Counted from the stretch's first letter, positions 37,458-47,213 are shown. The stretch: 64,000 bases of DNA from Oscillospiraceae bacterium (GCA_015069045.1 SVJJ01000004.1:1-64000), one strand, 5' to 3'. Notes: generated from the sequence alone by a model not told the origin. Numbers and translations are program-made.

Positions 37458-38663
37458 TCAAAATATGGTAAAATATTCTCATAAAAGTAAGGAGGATGTT
37501 TTACTATGCCGAAAAAATACTCTGATGAATTCAAGAAACAGGTTATAGCGTATTATGATAAACAACATTCAATTATACAAACAGCAGAAAAGTATAATGT
37601 TGCAATATCATCTGTAGCCCGTTGGATAAACGATTATACCATACGAGGTTCTTTGGAAGAATCGTTTACTTTGTCTGAATTTAAAACATTGCAGCGGAAA
37701 TATGAAAGAACCCAACATTTGTTAGAGATTATTAAACTCACAAAACTGTTGGATGAGGTGGAACTGCAAAGAAGGTTGCGAATACTTGCAAACTTATATG
37801 AAAAGACCGAACTATACAGTGTTCGCGAATTATGTGAAGCTCTTAATGTTGATAGAGGTACATTCTACAATCATATTTTCAGAGAGGTAGACAGGAGTAA
37901 ATATTTAGAAGAACAATCGCAATTGATGCTTAAAGTTCAGCAAATATTTGAGGATGCACAACAACGATATGGAGCAGCTAAAATTTGTGCAGTATTGGCT
38001 CAAAATGGCATAAATGTCGGAAAACGCCGGGTTAAAAGTATTATGGACGAGCTTGGTCTTGAAAGTGTTCAACGGGGAGCAAAAAACAGCTACAAAAAGG
38101 AACAGGAAAGATTGAAAAGAAATATATTAAACAGAGAATTCAAAGCAGAACGAATGAATGAAAAATGGGTTAGTGATATTACATATTTCAAACTTAAAAA
38201 CTATCCGGTTTATCTTTGTATAATATTAGACTTGTTTTCAAGAAAAGTGGTAGGATATAAAGTTTCGAAAAAGTGTAGCACCAATTTGGTTACTGCAACA
38301 TTTAAGCAAGCATTTGAAAATCGGGGACAACCTCAAGGGTTAATGTTTCATAGTGATAGAGGTGCTCAATATATATCAGATACATTTAGATTATTGCTAC
38401 GGGATTGCGGAGTTACGCAATCTTTTTCGAATTCAGGAAAGCCTTATGACAACGCAGTAATAGAATCGTTCTTTTCTACTTTCAAAAAAGAAGAGGCATA
38501 TAGAAGAAATTATCGTTCGGAAAATGAATTTAAAAAATTAGTTGATGAGTACATAATGTTCTACAACGAAAAGCGTCCGCATAGTACACTGGCTTTCAAA
38601 TCTCCAAACAGATTTGAAGAGGTTTATGGCAAGGTTTAATGAGAATACGTTGTTGATATTTGA
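37458..38663 (+). mobile_element. IS3-family insertion sequence (boundaries approximate)
   Basis: Contains one full transposase gene. The flanks share imperfect inverted sequence: left TCAAAATATGGTAAAATATT and TCTCATAAA, right (complement) TCAAATATCAACAACGTATT and TCTCATTAAA. These are taken as the inner parts of the inverted repeats. Exact outer ends and a target duplication could not be fixed by eye. Base composition is more AT-rich than most neighbouring genes. Confidence 0.6.
37506..38639 (+). CDS. IS3-family transposase, single reading frame
   Basis: A 377-residue DDE transposase. The N-terminal ~55 residues form a helix-turn-helix (MPKKYSDEFKKQVIAYYDK, TAEKYNVAISSVARWIND). A coiled region follows, then HTH_21-like QQRYGAAKICAVLAQNGINV. 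The rve catalytic core has first Asp in KWVSDITYFK (~222), second Asp in MFHSDRGAQYIS (~283) and Glu in AVIESFFSTFKKEE (~319), ending EKRPHSTLAFKSPNRFEE. OrfA and OrfB functions are joined in one frame, so no programmed frameshift is needed. It looks intact. AAGGAGG lies 11 bases upstream. Confidence 0.93.
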   Translation: MPKKYSDEFKKQVIAYYDKQHSIIQTAEKYNVAISSVARWINDYTIRGSLEESFTLSEFKTLQRKYERTQHLLEIIKLTKLLDEVELQRRLRILANLYEKTELYSVRELCEALNVDRGTFYNHIFREVDRSKYLEEQSQLMLKVQQIFEDAQQRYGAAKICAVLAQNGINVGKRRVKSIMDELGLESVQRGAKNSYKKEQERLKRNILNREFKAERMNEKWVSDITYFKLKNYPVYLCIILDLFSRKVVGYKVSKKCSTNLVTATFKQAFENRGQPQGLMFHSDRGAQYISDTFRLLLRDCGVTQSFSNSGKPYDNAVIESFFSTFKKEEAYRRNYRSENEFKKLVDEYIMFYNEKRPHSTLAFKSPNRFEEVYGKV

Positions 38664-38765
38664 CCTCTCGCTAAATTTTTTAATTTCGTTTTTTTGTTTT
38701 TTCAGAAATTTAAATTTTGATCTCAAAAACAGCAAAGCCTGTAATAATGCGGTTTAAAGGATAAT

Positions 38766-38806
38766 AAAAAGTGCTGGTTTTCGAAAAAAAGTTCGAAAAC
38801 CAGCAC
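38766..38806 (-). terminator. Terminator of tRNA-Pro(GGG)
   Basis: A 15-bp perfect stem (38771-38785 / 38792-38806), 6-base loop, and TTTTT on the minus strand, ten bases past the CCA end. Confidence 0.9.
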
Positions 38807-38815
38807 CTAATCAAA

Positions 38816-38892
<77 letters not shown>

Positions 38893-38910
38893 ACTTCTTA
38901 TGACTTACTT

Positions 38911-38939
38911 ATTATACAACAAAAAAAACCATTTGTCAA
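38911..38939 (-). promoter_or_regulatory. Consensus promoter of tRNA-Pro(GGG)
   Basis: On the minus strand TTGACA (38939-38934), 17 bases, TATAAT (38916-38911): a perfect sigma-A promoter 18 bases before the tRNA. Confidence 0.88.
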
Positions 38940-39152
38940 ACAAAATTTTTATTTTCTTTACTTTTTTTATTCTTTACAGTTCATTCATAAATTTGTCATA
39001 TCTACATGTTACAATATTATCTAGCATAAACATGATGGATAGTGTGATGTACCACGGCAGAAATCTAATGCGTGTTCAATATTTTTATACTAATAAAAGA
39101 TATCAGCACGGTGGTTTACAGTGAGCATATTAATTTAACTGGAGGGAATAGG

Positions 39153-40910
39153 ATGAACATACAACTTGCAACAATTAAAGAAAAGGCACAAATGGGGGCT
39201 CAACGTTTTAAAGACCTACCAAAGAAGAAAAAAATTATTATTTCCGCAATTGCAGGTGTTTTAGTCATAGTTCTTGTTTTACAAGTGGCGCTATCCGGCA
39301 GAGAGGTGGCCCAAACCATTAATACTGCCACAGTGGACAGGGGGAATATTTCTGTTGTTATTAGCGGAACAGGAACCATTGCACCTATTGATGAGTATGA
39401 GGTTACCTCTTTGGTGAAAGGTGAAATTTTGCGTGATACCTTTCAAGAGGGTGACTTAGTGGAGAAGGGCGATTTGCTATATCAAATTGATTCCAGTGAT
39501 TTGGAAACTAATTTGGAGAAAGCGCAATTAAATTTGGAAAAAAGTCAACTCTCCTATCAAGATACTATGAATGAATTATCTAAACTGAATGTGGCCAGTA
39601 CATATAGCGGCACCATTACAGAAACCTACGTTAAGGTAGGTGACTCGGTGGGCAAGGGAACCAAAATTGCGGATATTATTAATATGGATATTATGGTGTT
39701 ATCCATTCCTTTCAATGCTACTGAGGCGGAGACGATTCAAATAGGTGATTATGCAGATGTGAATCTGGTTAATTCCTTTTATACGCTAGCCGGTACGGTC
39801 CGTCGTGTATCAAGTGGTAGCTTAATTTCCTCAGAGGGCATAGCTGTGAGAACTGTGGAAATTGAGGTACAAAACCCGGGAGCTATTACCAAAGGTGATA
39901 TGGCAACAGCAACGGTAGGAAATATTGCGTGCAATAGTCCCGGCACTTTTGATTATCAATTAGACACCACCATTACAGCAGAAACAAGTGGCGAAGTTAA
40001 ACAGTTGATTTGTGGAAAAGGGGATAAGGTTTCGGCAGGCCAAGTGGTGGCGGTTTTAACCTCCTCCAGTAGCGCATCTACTCGCATGAATAGCCAAATT
40101 TCTCTTCGTGATTCTCAGCTTTCCATTGAAAACTATAACAAACAATTAGAGGATTATCAAATTACCTCACCTATCTCTGGCACAGTATTAAAAAAGACAT
40201 CTAAAGCCGGGGATACCTTGGATAACAGCAATTCACAGGTGGTTATGGCTGTGATTGCAGACATGTCCACCATTACCTTTGAAATGAGTGTAGATGAGTT
40301 AGATATAAGCAAGATTGAGGTTGGCCAGTCCGTTAGCATTACGGCAGATGCCATTGAAGGCAGGGTATACACCGGGTATGTGGACTATGTGAGCGTGGTG
40401 GGTACAACCCAAAATGGCGTTACCACTTATCCTATCACCATAGTGGTAGATAACCCGGAGGATTTAATTCCCGGCATGAATGTGAGTGCGGAAATTATGG
40501 TTGAATCACGGGAAAATGTACTTCGTGTGCCCATAACAGCCGTTAATAGAGGCAACATTGTATATGTTAAGGATAATGGAAAAACCGTAGAAAAAAAGGA
40601 CGAAACCATGCAACCAGGGCCTGAAGAAAACATGCCTGATGAAAGACCCCAAAGGGGCGATATGCCTAGAGCAAACAATGTCCCTGAAGGTTTTCGGGCT
40701 GTACATGTCGAAACAGGATTAAACGATTCAAATTATATTGAGATTGTATCCGGACTGTCTGAGGGAGATGAGGTATATGTGCCTGTGAATATCTCTACAT
40801 CAGATGATACCATGGCTGCTATGATGGGTGGTATGCCGGGTGGCGGTATGATGGGCGGCGGCATGCCGGGTGGCGGTATGATGGGCGGCGGTATGCCCGG
40901 AGGTAGGTAG
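39153..40910 (+). CDS. MacA-type efflux adaptor (HlyD/RND periplasmic adaptor family)
   Basis: A 585-residue membrane-anchored adaptor for a MacB-type ABC exporter. A basic stretch (PKKKK) precedes one membrane helix (~30-52). Two lipoyl-like halves flank a coiled coil (LETNLEKAQLNLEKSQLSYQ), with SGTITETYVKVGDSVGKG and QITSPISGTVLKKTSKAGD as the biotinyl-lipoyl pieces. Beta-barrel and membrane-proximal domains follow. The tail is a Met-Gly repeat ([19 protein letters not shown]) reminiscent of GroEL tails. The start MNIQL has GGAGGG upstream; the frame extends to 39072 without support. Two genes downstream complete a MacAB-like set. Confidence 0.88.
   Translation: MNIQLATIKEKAQMGAQRFKDLPKKKKIIISAIAGVLVIVLVLQVALSGREVAQTINTATVDRGNISVVISGTGTIAPIDEYEVTSLVKGEILRDTFQEGDLVEKGDLLYQIDSSDLETNLEKAQLNLEKSQLSYQDTMNELSKLNVASTYSGTITETYVKVGDSVGKGTKIADIINMDIMVLSIPFNATEAETIQIGDYADVNLVNSFYTLAGTVRRVSSGSLISSEGIAVRTVEIEVQNPGAITKGDMATATVGNIACNSPGTFDYQLDTTITAETSGEVKQLICGKGDKVSAGQVVAVLTSSSSASTRMNSQISLRDSQLSIENYNKQLEDYQITSPISGTVLKKTSKAGDTLDNSNSQVVMAVIADMSTITFEMSVDELDISKIEVGQSVSITADAIEGRVYTGYVDYVSVVGTTQNGVTTYPITIVVDNPEDLIPGMNVSAEIMVESRENVLRVPITAVNRGNIVYVKDNGKTVEKKDETMQPGPEENMPDERPQRGDMPRANNVPEGFRAVHVETGLNDSNYIEIVSGLSEGDEVYVPVNISTSDDTMAAMMGGMPGGGMMGGGMPGGGMMGGGMPGGR
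40818..40908 (+). repeat. Tandem repeat encoding the Met-Gly tail of the adaptor
   Basis: A ~36-base unit (ATGATGGGCGGCGGCATGCC GGGTGGCGGT, given in two parts) recurs about 2.5 times in frame at the 3' end of the adaptor gene. Confidence 0.75.
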
Positions 40911-40912
40911 GT

Positions 40913-41602
40913 ATGATTGAGCTTTGCGATGTTTATAAAATATATTCCGATGGCGATAGTGAAATCAGAGCCTTAGATGGCGTGAATCTTTTTATTGGTG
41001 AAGGAGAATTTGTGGCTATTGTGGGGCAATCCGGTTCCGGCAAGTCCACCTGTATGAATATTATTGGCTGTTTAGATGTTCCCACCAGCGGAAAATATTA
41101 TATCAACGGTGCAGATGTGAGCACCATGAATGAAATCGAGCTATCTCACCTTCGCAATGTTACCTTGGGGTTCATCTTTCAGCAGTATAATCTCCTGCCT
41201 AAACTGAATTTGCTGGAAAATGTAGAGTTACCTCTCATATATCGAGGTATGCCTCAAAAAATGAGGGAGGAAAAGGCCTCTCTTGCGTTAGAACGGGTTG
41301 GGCTTTTAGACAGAGCTAAAAAAATGCCCTCCCAACTATCCGGAGGTCAGCAACAGCGTGTGTCCATTGCGCGGGCATTGGCGGGAGACCCGAAAGTAAT
41401 TTTGGCGGATGAACCTACCGGTGCTTTAGATAGCAAAACCGGTCGTGATGTTTTGAATTTTATTAAAAAGCTAAATAATGAAGGTACTACCATTGTTCTG
41501 ATTACCCACGATATGTCCATTGCCCAGGAGGCAAAGCGCATTGTACGAATTCAGGACGGAAAAATCATATCGGATGAGTTAAACGGGAGGGAAAATGCAT
41601 GA
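40913..41602 (+). CDS. MacB/LolD-type ABC transporter ATPase
   Basis: A 229-residue ATPase: Walker A GQSGSGKST near 38-46, FIFQQYNLLPKLNLLENVELP (the MacB/LolD Q-loop signature, key part FQQYNLLP), signature LSGGQQQRVSIARAL, Walker B VILADEPTGALDS and H-loop VLITHDMSIA. It starts two bases after the adaptor stop and overlaps the permease gene by 4 bases. The set exports an unknown substrate or senses envelope stress. Confidence 0.95.
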   Translation: MIELCDVYKIYSDGDSEIRALDGVNLFIGEGEFVAIVGQSGSGKSTCMNIIGCLDVPTSGKYYINGADVSTMNEIELSHLRNVTLGFIFQQYNLLPKLNLLENVELPLIYRGMPQKMREEKASLALERVGLLDRAKKMPSQLSGGQQQRVSIARALAGDPKVILADEPTGALDSKTGRDVLNFIKKLNNEGTTIVLITHDMSIAQEAKRIVRIQDGKIISDELNGRENA

Positions 41603-42771
41603 ATATTAAACAATCCTTCTCTTTGGCTTTAAAGAGCTTGAAAACCAGTAAAATGAGATCGTTTTTAACGATGCTTGGTATTATCATCGGTGTGGCAGCG
41701 GTGATTATTCTCACCAGTATGGTGGACAGCATGAAACAAATGATGGTTGATGAGTTTGAAAGCATGGGAACAAACCTTATAACGGTCAACATTATCGGTC
41801 GTGGCGGTAATCGTGTGGTCGAGCCGGAGGATATGCTGGCATTGGTCGAGGAAAAGGAAAGCCTGGCGGCTGTTTCCCCCAACATTACCATTCCGGCCTA
41901 TATAAAAAATGGTAATGAAAATCAATCTACCACCTGCATTGGTACCAGTGAGGCCTATCTTGAGGTGAACAATTTGGAGATAGAAGAGGGACGGTATCTT
42001 TCCTACATAGATGTGGAAAAGCGGCAGAAGACTTGTGTTATTGGTACCTATGTGGCAAACAGTGTCTTTCAAAACGAGAACCCTGTTGGACAAATTCTAA
42101 AGATTAATGGCTACAGCTATACGGTTGTGGGCGTTGCGGCAGAACAGGCCGACAGTTCGGAAGGCGGACAGGATGACCGGGTCTATTTACCCTACACAGT
42201 AGCCCGTACCTTAACCTTTATGTCACGCATTTCCAATTATAGCTTCAGTGCGTCTGATAAAAGCATGGTAGACCAAGGGGTGTCGGACATTAAGGCTGCA
42301 CTTTATAAGGTATATTCAGATGAAGATTATTATAGTGTTACCACCGTGTCTGCTGTTATGGATGTTTTAGATGAACTAACCGGCACATTGACATTAATCT
42401 TGGTGGGAATCGCAGGGATTTCTCTCCTTGTAGGCGGTATTGGCATTATGAACATTATGCTTGTTTCCGTTACGGAACGAACCCGGGAAATTGGTGTGCG
42501 AAAATCCTTGGGCGCCACGCCATGGAACATTCTCAGTCAGTTTGTGGTTGAGGCGGCCACTACCAGTTGCTGCGGGGGCGTTTTGGGAATTGTTTTGGGT
42601 ATTGCTGGGGCCTACATCTTATGTTCTATGATGAATTTACCTACGGTTATTACTCTTGGTTCTGTTTTAATTGCTTTTTCTGTTTCAGCGGCCATAGGTA
42701 TGACGTTTGGATATTTTCCTGCCAAAAAGGCGGCTAAGTTGAACCCAATTGAAGCCCTGCGACATGACTGA
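41599..42771 (+). CDS. MacB/FtsX-type ABC permease
   Basis: A 390-residue permease with one N-terminal membrane helix (LTMLGIIIGVAAVIIL), a large extracytoplasmic MacB_PCD domain (~45-250) and three C-terminal helices of the FtsX domain (ILVGIAGISLLVGGIGIMNI, EIGVRKSLGATPWNIL, IGMTFGYFPAKKAAKLNPIEAL). This is the usual MacB permease half when the ATPase is a separate protein. It overlaps the ATPase stop. Confidence 0.94.
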   Translation: MNIKQSFSLALKSLKTSKMRSFLTMLGIIIGVAAVIILTSMVDSMKQMMVDEFESMGTNLITVNIIGRGGNRVVEPEDMLALVEEKESLAAVSPNITIPAYIKNGNENQSTTCIGTSEAYLEVNNLEIEEGRYLSYIDVEKRQKTCVIGTYVANSVFQNENPVGQILKINGYSYTVVGVAAEQADSSEGGQDDRVYLPYTVARTLTFMSRISNYSFSASDKSMVDQGVSDIKAALYKVYSDEDYYSVTTVSAVMDVLDELTGTLTLILVGIAGISLLVGGIGIMNIMLVSVTERTREIGVRKSLGATPWNILSQFVVEAATTSCCGGVLGIVLGIAGAYILCSMMNLPTVITLGSVLIAFSVSAAIGMTFGYFPAKKAAKLNPIEALRHD

Positions 42772-42799
42772 TAAAAAATGGAAAGGAACGAAACAAAAC

Positions 42800-45058
42800 A
42801 TGAAACGAAACGGATTTAAATTTTTAGCATTAACTCTGTGCTTGCTCATGGTGCCCATAGGCAATGTATCCGCAGTCAGCAATGCAGATATTGCCGGTCT
42901 TTTGGAAGATTTATCCATTATAAATGGTTATCCCGATGGAGAACTGCGATTGGAACAGGCGGTTACCCGAGCAGAGTTTTCAAAGATTGTTGTTGCAGCT
43001 TCACCCTATCGCAATCAGGTAGCTTCCGGCATGGCAATTTCGCCCTTTAGTGATGTAAGCTATAACCATTGGGCAGCTCCCTATGTGAAATTAGCAGTTT
43101 CTAATGGTTTGGTGACAGGGTATCCGGATGCGTCCTTTCGACCTGAACAAACCGTATTGTTAGAGGAAGCCGTTACGGTTATGTTACGGCTTTTGGGCTA
43201 TACAAATGATGATTTTGGGTACTCCTGGCCCTATGGTCAAATAGGCTTGGCACAAAATATTGGCTTGATGGATAATGTGACAGCCAAAGTGGGAACACCC
43301 CTTGTTCGAGGCGATGTTATGCTCCTTGCTTATAACTTGTTAACCTGTTCTCCAAAAGGCAGCAACATAGATTATTTAGAGGGCATTCAGTATAAGTTGG
43401 TGGAGGATATTATTCTTATTGCCACCAATCAGGAGGATAGCTCTGTGCAACCGGGGCGGATTGCTACCTCCGGTGGCAGCTTTAAAATTGAAGATGATTT
43501 CAACAGTTCCTATTTAGGCCAGCGCGGTAATGGTGTTTTAAAAAATGGTGATACTTTAACCGCATTTATTCCCTATGCGCAATCAGCTGAAGAACATGTG
43601 GTATATTCAAAATTAGGCACCACTCTTGTTACCTACCGAAATGGAGACACTACACAGCTAGTTTTAGATGCAAACACCATTGTATACCGGGGTACCCAGC
43701 AAATGACCTACAGCACGGCACAGCAAAATATTGAAATGGGTGACTTGGTTACAGTTCAAAGGGATAGTCGTAATCATATAGAATATATTACACTCCGTGA
43801 TGGACAAATGGAAGGTCCTATAACCGTACGGGATAGCAGTTGGCTTCAGATGCTATCTGTAGATGACAATGCAACGGTTATGCGTAATGGTGAAAAAGTG
43901 TCCTTTTCGGACATTAAGACCTATGACGTTGTGTACTATTCAGCAGATTTAAATATGGTGTTGGAATATAGTAAGAAAGTAACAGGTATTTACGAATCAG
44001 CATCACCCAACAAGGATCAGCTGACAGCGGTGACGATTTCTGGTGTTAGCTATGAGGTTGATTCTGCTGAAGCCTTTAACGCTTTAGCTTCAGGCGGACG
44101 ATACAGTTTTGGTGATACCGTTACAGTTCTTTTAGGTAAAGATGACACCATTGTGGGAATAGCATCCTCAGTTGAAGAAGCTTCTATTGTAGGTTACTTT
44201 TATGAGGCTGGTGTTAAAGAATACGAAAATCAAGCAGGAGACTCTTATTCTAACTACTATGTAACGGTTATTGGTACAGATGGTCAGGCCTTTACCTATG
44301 CGGCAAAACGGGATTATAGCGGCAGCAATGCATTAAACAGCGTGGTCCGTGTGAGTTTTACCGACGGGCTTGCCTCGGTGGCCAGTTACAAACGCCAAGG
44401 TATTTCGGGGGATGTGGATGCAGAAGCACGATATATTGGCAATACTCCAGTAGCCGATTCGGCAACCATTTTAGATGTTGTGCTATGTGGCATTAATGAA
44501 AAGGGAAGCTATGCTACGGTGTTCCTGCAACAGATGGATGATATGGATATAGCCAATAATCAAGTTTTATATTATGAGGTTAATGGGGCAGGCCAAATTA
44601 CAAAGATGATTTTAAATGATGTCACCGGGGAATGCTATGAATATGGTATTATAACCGAGGCAACGAGTCAAAGTGCCGGCATGAGCTCCAAAGGTAGCTA
44701 TACTTACGATGCGGGAGGCAAAACCGGCACTGTATCCGGCTCTACGGTTTATCAAGTAGAGAAGGGACAACCGGTTATGTTACGAATAGCGGGCGGTCGC
44801 GTTGAAACCATAAAGGCTCTTTCTAAACTGGGGGCTAAAATCACAGATATATCAAGCCGCAGTTTAACGGTTGCCGGCGGCAAGGAATATCGACTGTCAG
44901 ATAGCCTGGTTATTTATAAAAAGATTAATTATGACTACATTGTCATGCCTTTATCTGAACTTTCAACTGACACCTACAGCATGACGGCATATTACGACAA
45001 GGCGGCAGACAGAGGCGGACGGATTCGGGTCATTGTGGCTGAGGAAAAAAATAAATAA
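42800..45058 (+). CDS. Secreted S-layer-homology (SLH) domain protein
   Basis: A 752-residue exported surface protein. The signal peptide ends near LLMVPIGNVSAVSN (~30). Two SLH-type repeats follow: SIINGYPDGELRLEQAVTRAEF and FSDVSYNHWAAPYVKLAVSN with GLVTGYPDASFRPEQTV, which bind secondary cell-wall polymer. The remaining ~600 residues are beta-rich with no family I recognise. The start MKRNGFKF at 42800 has GGAAAGGAA upstream; the frame begins earlier inside the permease gene. Placement 28 bases after the MacB permease suggests it is co-expressed or a cargo or partner (inference). Confidence 0.82.
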   Translation: MKRNGFKFLALTLCLLMVPIGNVSAVSNADIAGLLEDLSIINGYPDGELRLEQAVTRAEFSKIVVAASPYRNQVASGMAISPFSDVSYNHWAAPYVKLAVSNGLVTGYPDASFRPEQTVLLEEAVTVMLRLLGYTNDDFGYSWPYGQIGLAQNIGLMDNVTAKVGTPLVRGDVMLLAYNLLTCSPKGSNIDYLEGIQYKLVEDIILIATNQEDSSVQPGRIATSGGSFKIEDDFNSSYLGQRGNGVLKNGDTLTAFIPYAQSAEEHVVYSKLGTTLVTYRNGDTTQLVLDANTIVYRGTQQMTYSTAQQNIEMGDLVTVQRDSRNHIEYITLRDGQMEGPITVRDSSWLQMLSVDDNATVMRNGEKVSFSDIKTYDVVYYSADLNMVLEYSKKVTGIYESASPNKDQLTAVTISGVSYEVDSAEAFNALASGGRYSFGDTVTVLLGKDDTIVGIASSVEEASIVGYFYEAGVKEYENQAGDSYSNYYVTVIGTDGQAFTYAAKRDYSGSNALNSVVRVSFTDGLASVASYKRQGISGDVDAEARYIGNTPVADSATILDVVLCGINEKGSYATVFLQQMDDMDIANNQVLYYEVNGAGQITKMILNDVTGECYEYGIITEATSQSAGMSSKGSYTYDAGGKTGTVSGSTVYQVEKGQPVMLRIAGGRVETIKALSKLGAKITDISSRSLTVAGGKEYRLSDSLVIYKKINYDYIVMPLSELSTDTYSMTAYYDKAADRGGRIRVIVAEEKNK

Positions 45059-45070
45059 AAATCTTTAGTA

Positions 45071-45109
45071 GGAAGGATAGGACATATACATGCCTTATCC
45101 TTCCTTTTT
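45071..45109 (+). terminator. Terminator of the MacAB-SLH operon
   Basis: A 9-bp stem GGAAGGATA / TATCCTTCC (45071-45079 / 45096-45104) with a T run, 12 bases after the stop. Confidence 0.82.
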
Positions 45110-45225
45110 AACTGACTTTGTAAAAAAAGTAAAAATATTTTTTATATTTCTATACATTTAGTGAATTTTGTGGTAAAATAATAAAGACAGATATTGCAGT
45201 TTGACAAAAACGAGGAGGATAAGCC

Positions 45226-46098
45226 TTGTTTGGGTATATAAATATTGATAAGGAAGAATTGAAAGTTCGGGAGTATAACCTGTTTAAGGCACATTATTGC
45301 GGGCTATGTCAAACCATTAAAGAAGAATATGGGTTCCCTGCACGGTATTTTTTGAGCTATGACGCTGTTTTTTTAGCCCTCATGCTGCTATCTGTTTCTG
45401 CAGAGGAGCCAACCTTCGTACCTATACGATGTATGGCTAACCCAATGGTTAAACGCCCCTCGGCACAAAAAAATTCATGCCTTTCCTATGGGGCAGCAGT
45501 CAATGTGCTATTGGTTTGGTTTAAATTAAAGGATGATTGGCAGGATTATCATTCCATTAAAGCCGGTTTGTTGATGCCTTTTATGATAGGCAAAAAAAGA
45601 AAGGCACAAAAGAAATACCCTGGGTTATATCATAGCATTAACATACAACTGCAGGCTTTACAGGCTTTAGAAAAGGCAAGATGCGCCAATCCCGATGAAG
45701 TAGCTGATGTTTTTGGGTCTCTGATAGCCAAGGTTATGGAGGTAGATTTCATTGAAAATACAGAAACACGGCGAATACTTTCTCACATTGGGTATTTAGT
45801 AGGCCGATTCATATATCTGCTGGATGCTTGGGAGGATCGGGCATCTGATGAAAAGAAAAAAGCCTACAATCCTTATCTTTTAGCTCATGAATACAACGAA
45901 GAAGACAGCAAGCTTTCTTTGGAATATACCCTTAGTCAGCTTGGAAACAGTTTGCAGCTTCTTGGGCAGGTGCGTAACAGTTCCATCCTTGAAAATATTA
46001 TTTATTTAGGCCTTAAAAATGCATTGGACCGTGTATTTAGTGGTCGAGAAACCGCAGCGTGCGGTATAAAGGAGAAGAGACATGAAAGACCCTTATGA
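45226..46098 (+). CDS. DUF5685 family protein
   Basis: A 290-residue cytoplasmic helical protein starting [28 protein letters not shown], matching the DUF5685 family of Clostridia. Several conserved Cys occur (HYCGLC near 23-28, RCMANP, NSCLSYG) and an acidic [14 protein letters not shown] motif near 200. The pattern of helices with DxxxD-type motifs recalls polyprenyl synthase folds, but no function is established. It starts at TTG with GAGGAGG. Its 3' end overlaps the DnaJ-domain gene by 17 bases, so the two are tightly coupled. Confidence 0.75.
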   Translation: MFGYINIDKEELKVREYNLFKAHYCGLCQTIKEEYGFPARYFLSYDAVFLALMLLSVSAEEPTFVPIRCMANPMVKRPSAQKNSCLSYGAAVNVLLVWFKLKDDWQDYHSIKAGLLMPFMIGKKRKAQKKYPGLYHSINIQLQALQALEKARCANPDEVADVFGSLIAKVMEVDFIENTETRRILSHIGYLVGRFIYLLDAWEDRASDEKKKAYNPYLLAHEYNEEDSKLSLEYTLSQLGNSLQLLGQVRNSSILENIIYLGLKNALDRVFSGRETAACGIKEKRHERPL

Positions 46099-46678
46099 AG
46101 TACTGGGCGTACCCAAAACGGCCACCCAGGAGGAAATAAAAAAAGCATATAGAAAGCTGGCTAAGCAATACCATCCGGATAATTATGCAAACAATCCTTT
46201 GGCAGACTTGGCGGCAGAAAAATTTAAAGAAATTAATGAAGCCTACGAGTGCCTTTCCGGCAGTTCCCATTCTGGCTATCATCATACCGGCAGTCAGGGA
46301 AGTTCAGCAGGTGGTGCCGGTAATTTTGCTCAAATTCGAAATCTAATTCAAATGAATCGTATTGATGAGGCAGAGCGCTTATTAGACGCACTTCCTAATC
46401 ACGGCGGAGAGTGGTTTTTCTTAAAAGGAACCATTTTTATTCGTCGAGGATGGCATGCACAGGGCCTGAATTTTATTCGCCAGGCGGTTAATTTAGAACC
46501 AAATAATATGGAATATCGATCGGTCCTCAATCAATACATGAACCAAACCCGCCAATATCGTGATATAGGTAATGGCATGGCTGGTGGCAGTGTGAGCCCT
46601 TGTGATTGTTGTCAGGGATTGATTTGCGCCGATTGTTGTTGTGAGTGCATGGGCGGTGACCTGATCAATTGTTGTTAA
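46082..46678 (+). CDS. J-domain protein with cysteine-rich tail
   Basis: A 198-residue protein with a complete N-terminal J domain (residues 1-62, [20 protein letters not shown] with the HPD triad at YHPDNY), a Gly/Ser linker, a TPR-like helical region ([20 protein letters not shown]) and a Cys-rich C-terminus [20 protein letters not shown] ending in CC. It lacks the DnaJ zinc-finger and substrate domains. It likely recruits DnaK to a specific client, perhaps the DUF5685 partner it overlaps (inference). Confidence 0.88.
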   Translation: MKDPYEVLGVPKTATQEEIKKAYRKLAKQYHPDNYANNPLADLAAEKFKEINEAYECLSGSSHSGYHHTGSQGSSAGGAGNFAQIRNLIQMNRIDEAERLLDALPNHGGEWFFLKGTIFIRRGWHAQGLNFIRQAVNLEPNNMEYRSVLNQYMNQTRQYRDIGNGMAGGSVSPCDCCQGLICADCCCECMGGDLINCC

Positions 46679-46694
46679 TAAAGGAGGATACCTC

Positions 46695-47213
46695 ATGGCA
46701 AAACGAATAACCTTCTCGGCGGTTTCCTTGGCACTAACGGTCATTTGTCTTTATGGTGCTTCGTCTCTGCCTACTGGTCGTATTGTTTCTCTTGCATTAT
46801 CCTCTTTGTTTTGTGGTGCCTGTGTGAGTCAGTATGGGGTGCGCTATGGGGTTGTATTGTATATAGGTGCCTCGTTGTTATCCCTGTTGTTAATTCCAAA
46901 ACGGTTGTTTGTTATGCTGTATATTTTATTTGCAGGGTACTATCCTATTGTTAAGCTGTATATTGAAAGATTGGATAAACTGTGGGCTGAATGGATTATT
47001 AAGATTTTGTTTTTTAATGTGGTGTTAGTGGGATTTTATGCATTATGCAGGAGCTTTTTTCTTCCCAATCTCAATCCCTCGCTGTTGGCCCTTGTTATGC
47101 AGTATATGGGTTTGATTGTTTTAGGTTTAGAGCTTATCTTTGTGTTATTTGACTGGTCGCTTAGCTATATGATCGGTTACTATAATCAATTTATAAGGAG
47201 AGTTTTATCATGA
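46695..47213 (+). CDS. Conserved integral membrane protein of unknown function
   Basis: A 172-residue protein with about five membrane segments (ITFSAVSLALTVICLYGASS, GVVLYIGASLLSLLLI, LYILFAGYYPIVKLYIERLD, and two near the C-terminus). The loop KLYIERLDKLWAEWIIKI is the most conserved-looking part. I do not recognise a named family. It follows the J-domain gene by 16 bases with AAGGAGG and overlaps the next lipoprotein gene by 4 bases. Confidence 0.7.
   Translation: MAKRITFSAVSLALTVICLYGASSLPTGRIVSLALSSLFCGACVSQYGVRYGVVLYIGASLLSLLLIPKRLFVMLYILFAGYYPIVKLYIERLDKLWAEWIIKILFFNVVLVGFYALCRSFFLPNLNPSLLALVMQYMGLIVLGLELIFVLFDWSLSYMIGYYNQFIRRVLS

Noticed and set aside
40818-40908. Possible CRISPR-like or regulatory tandem repeat
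   Set aside because: Repeats are contiguous, in frame and encode the Met-Gly tail; no spacers.
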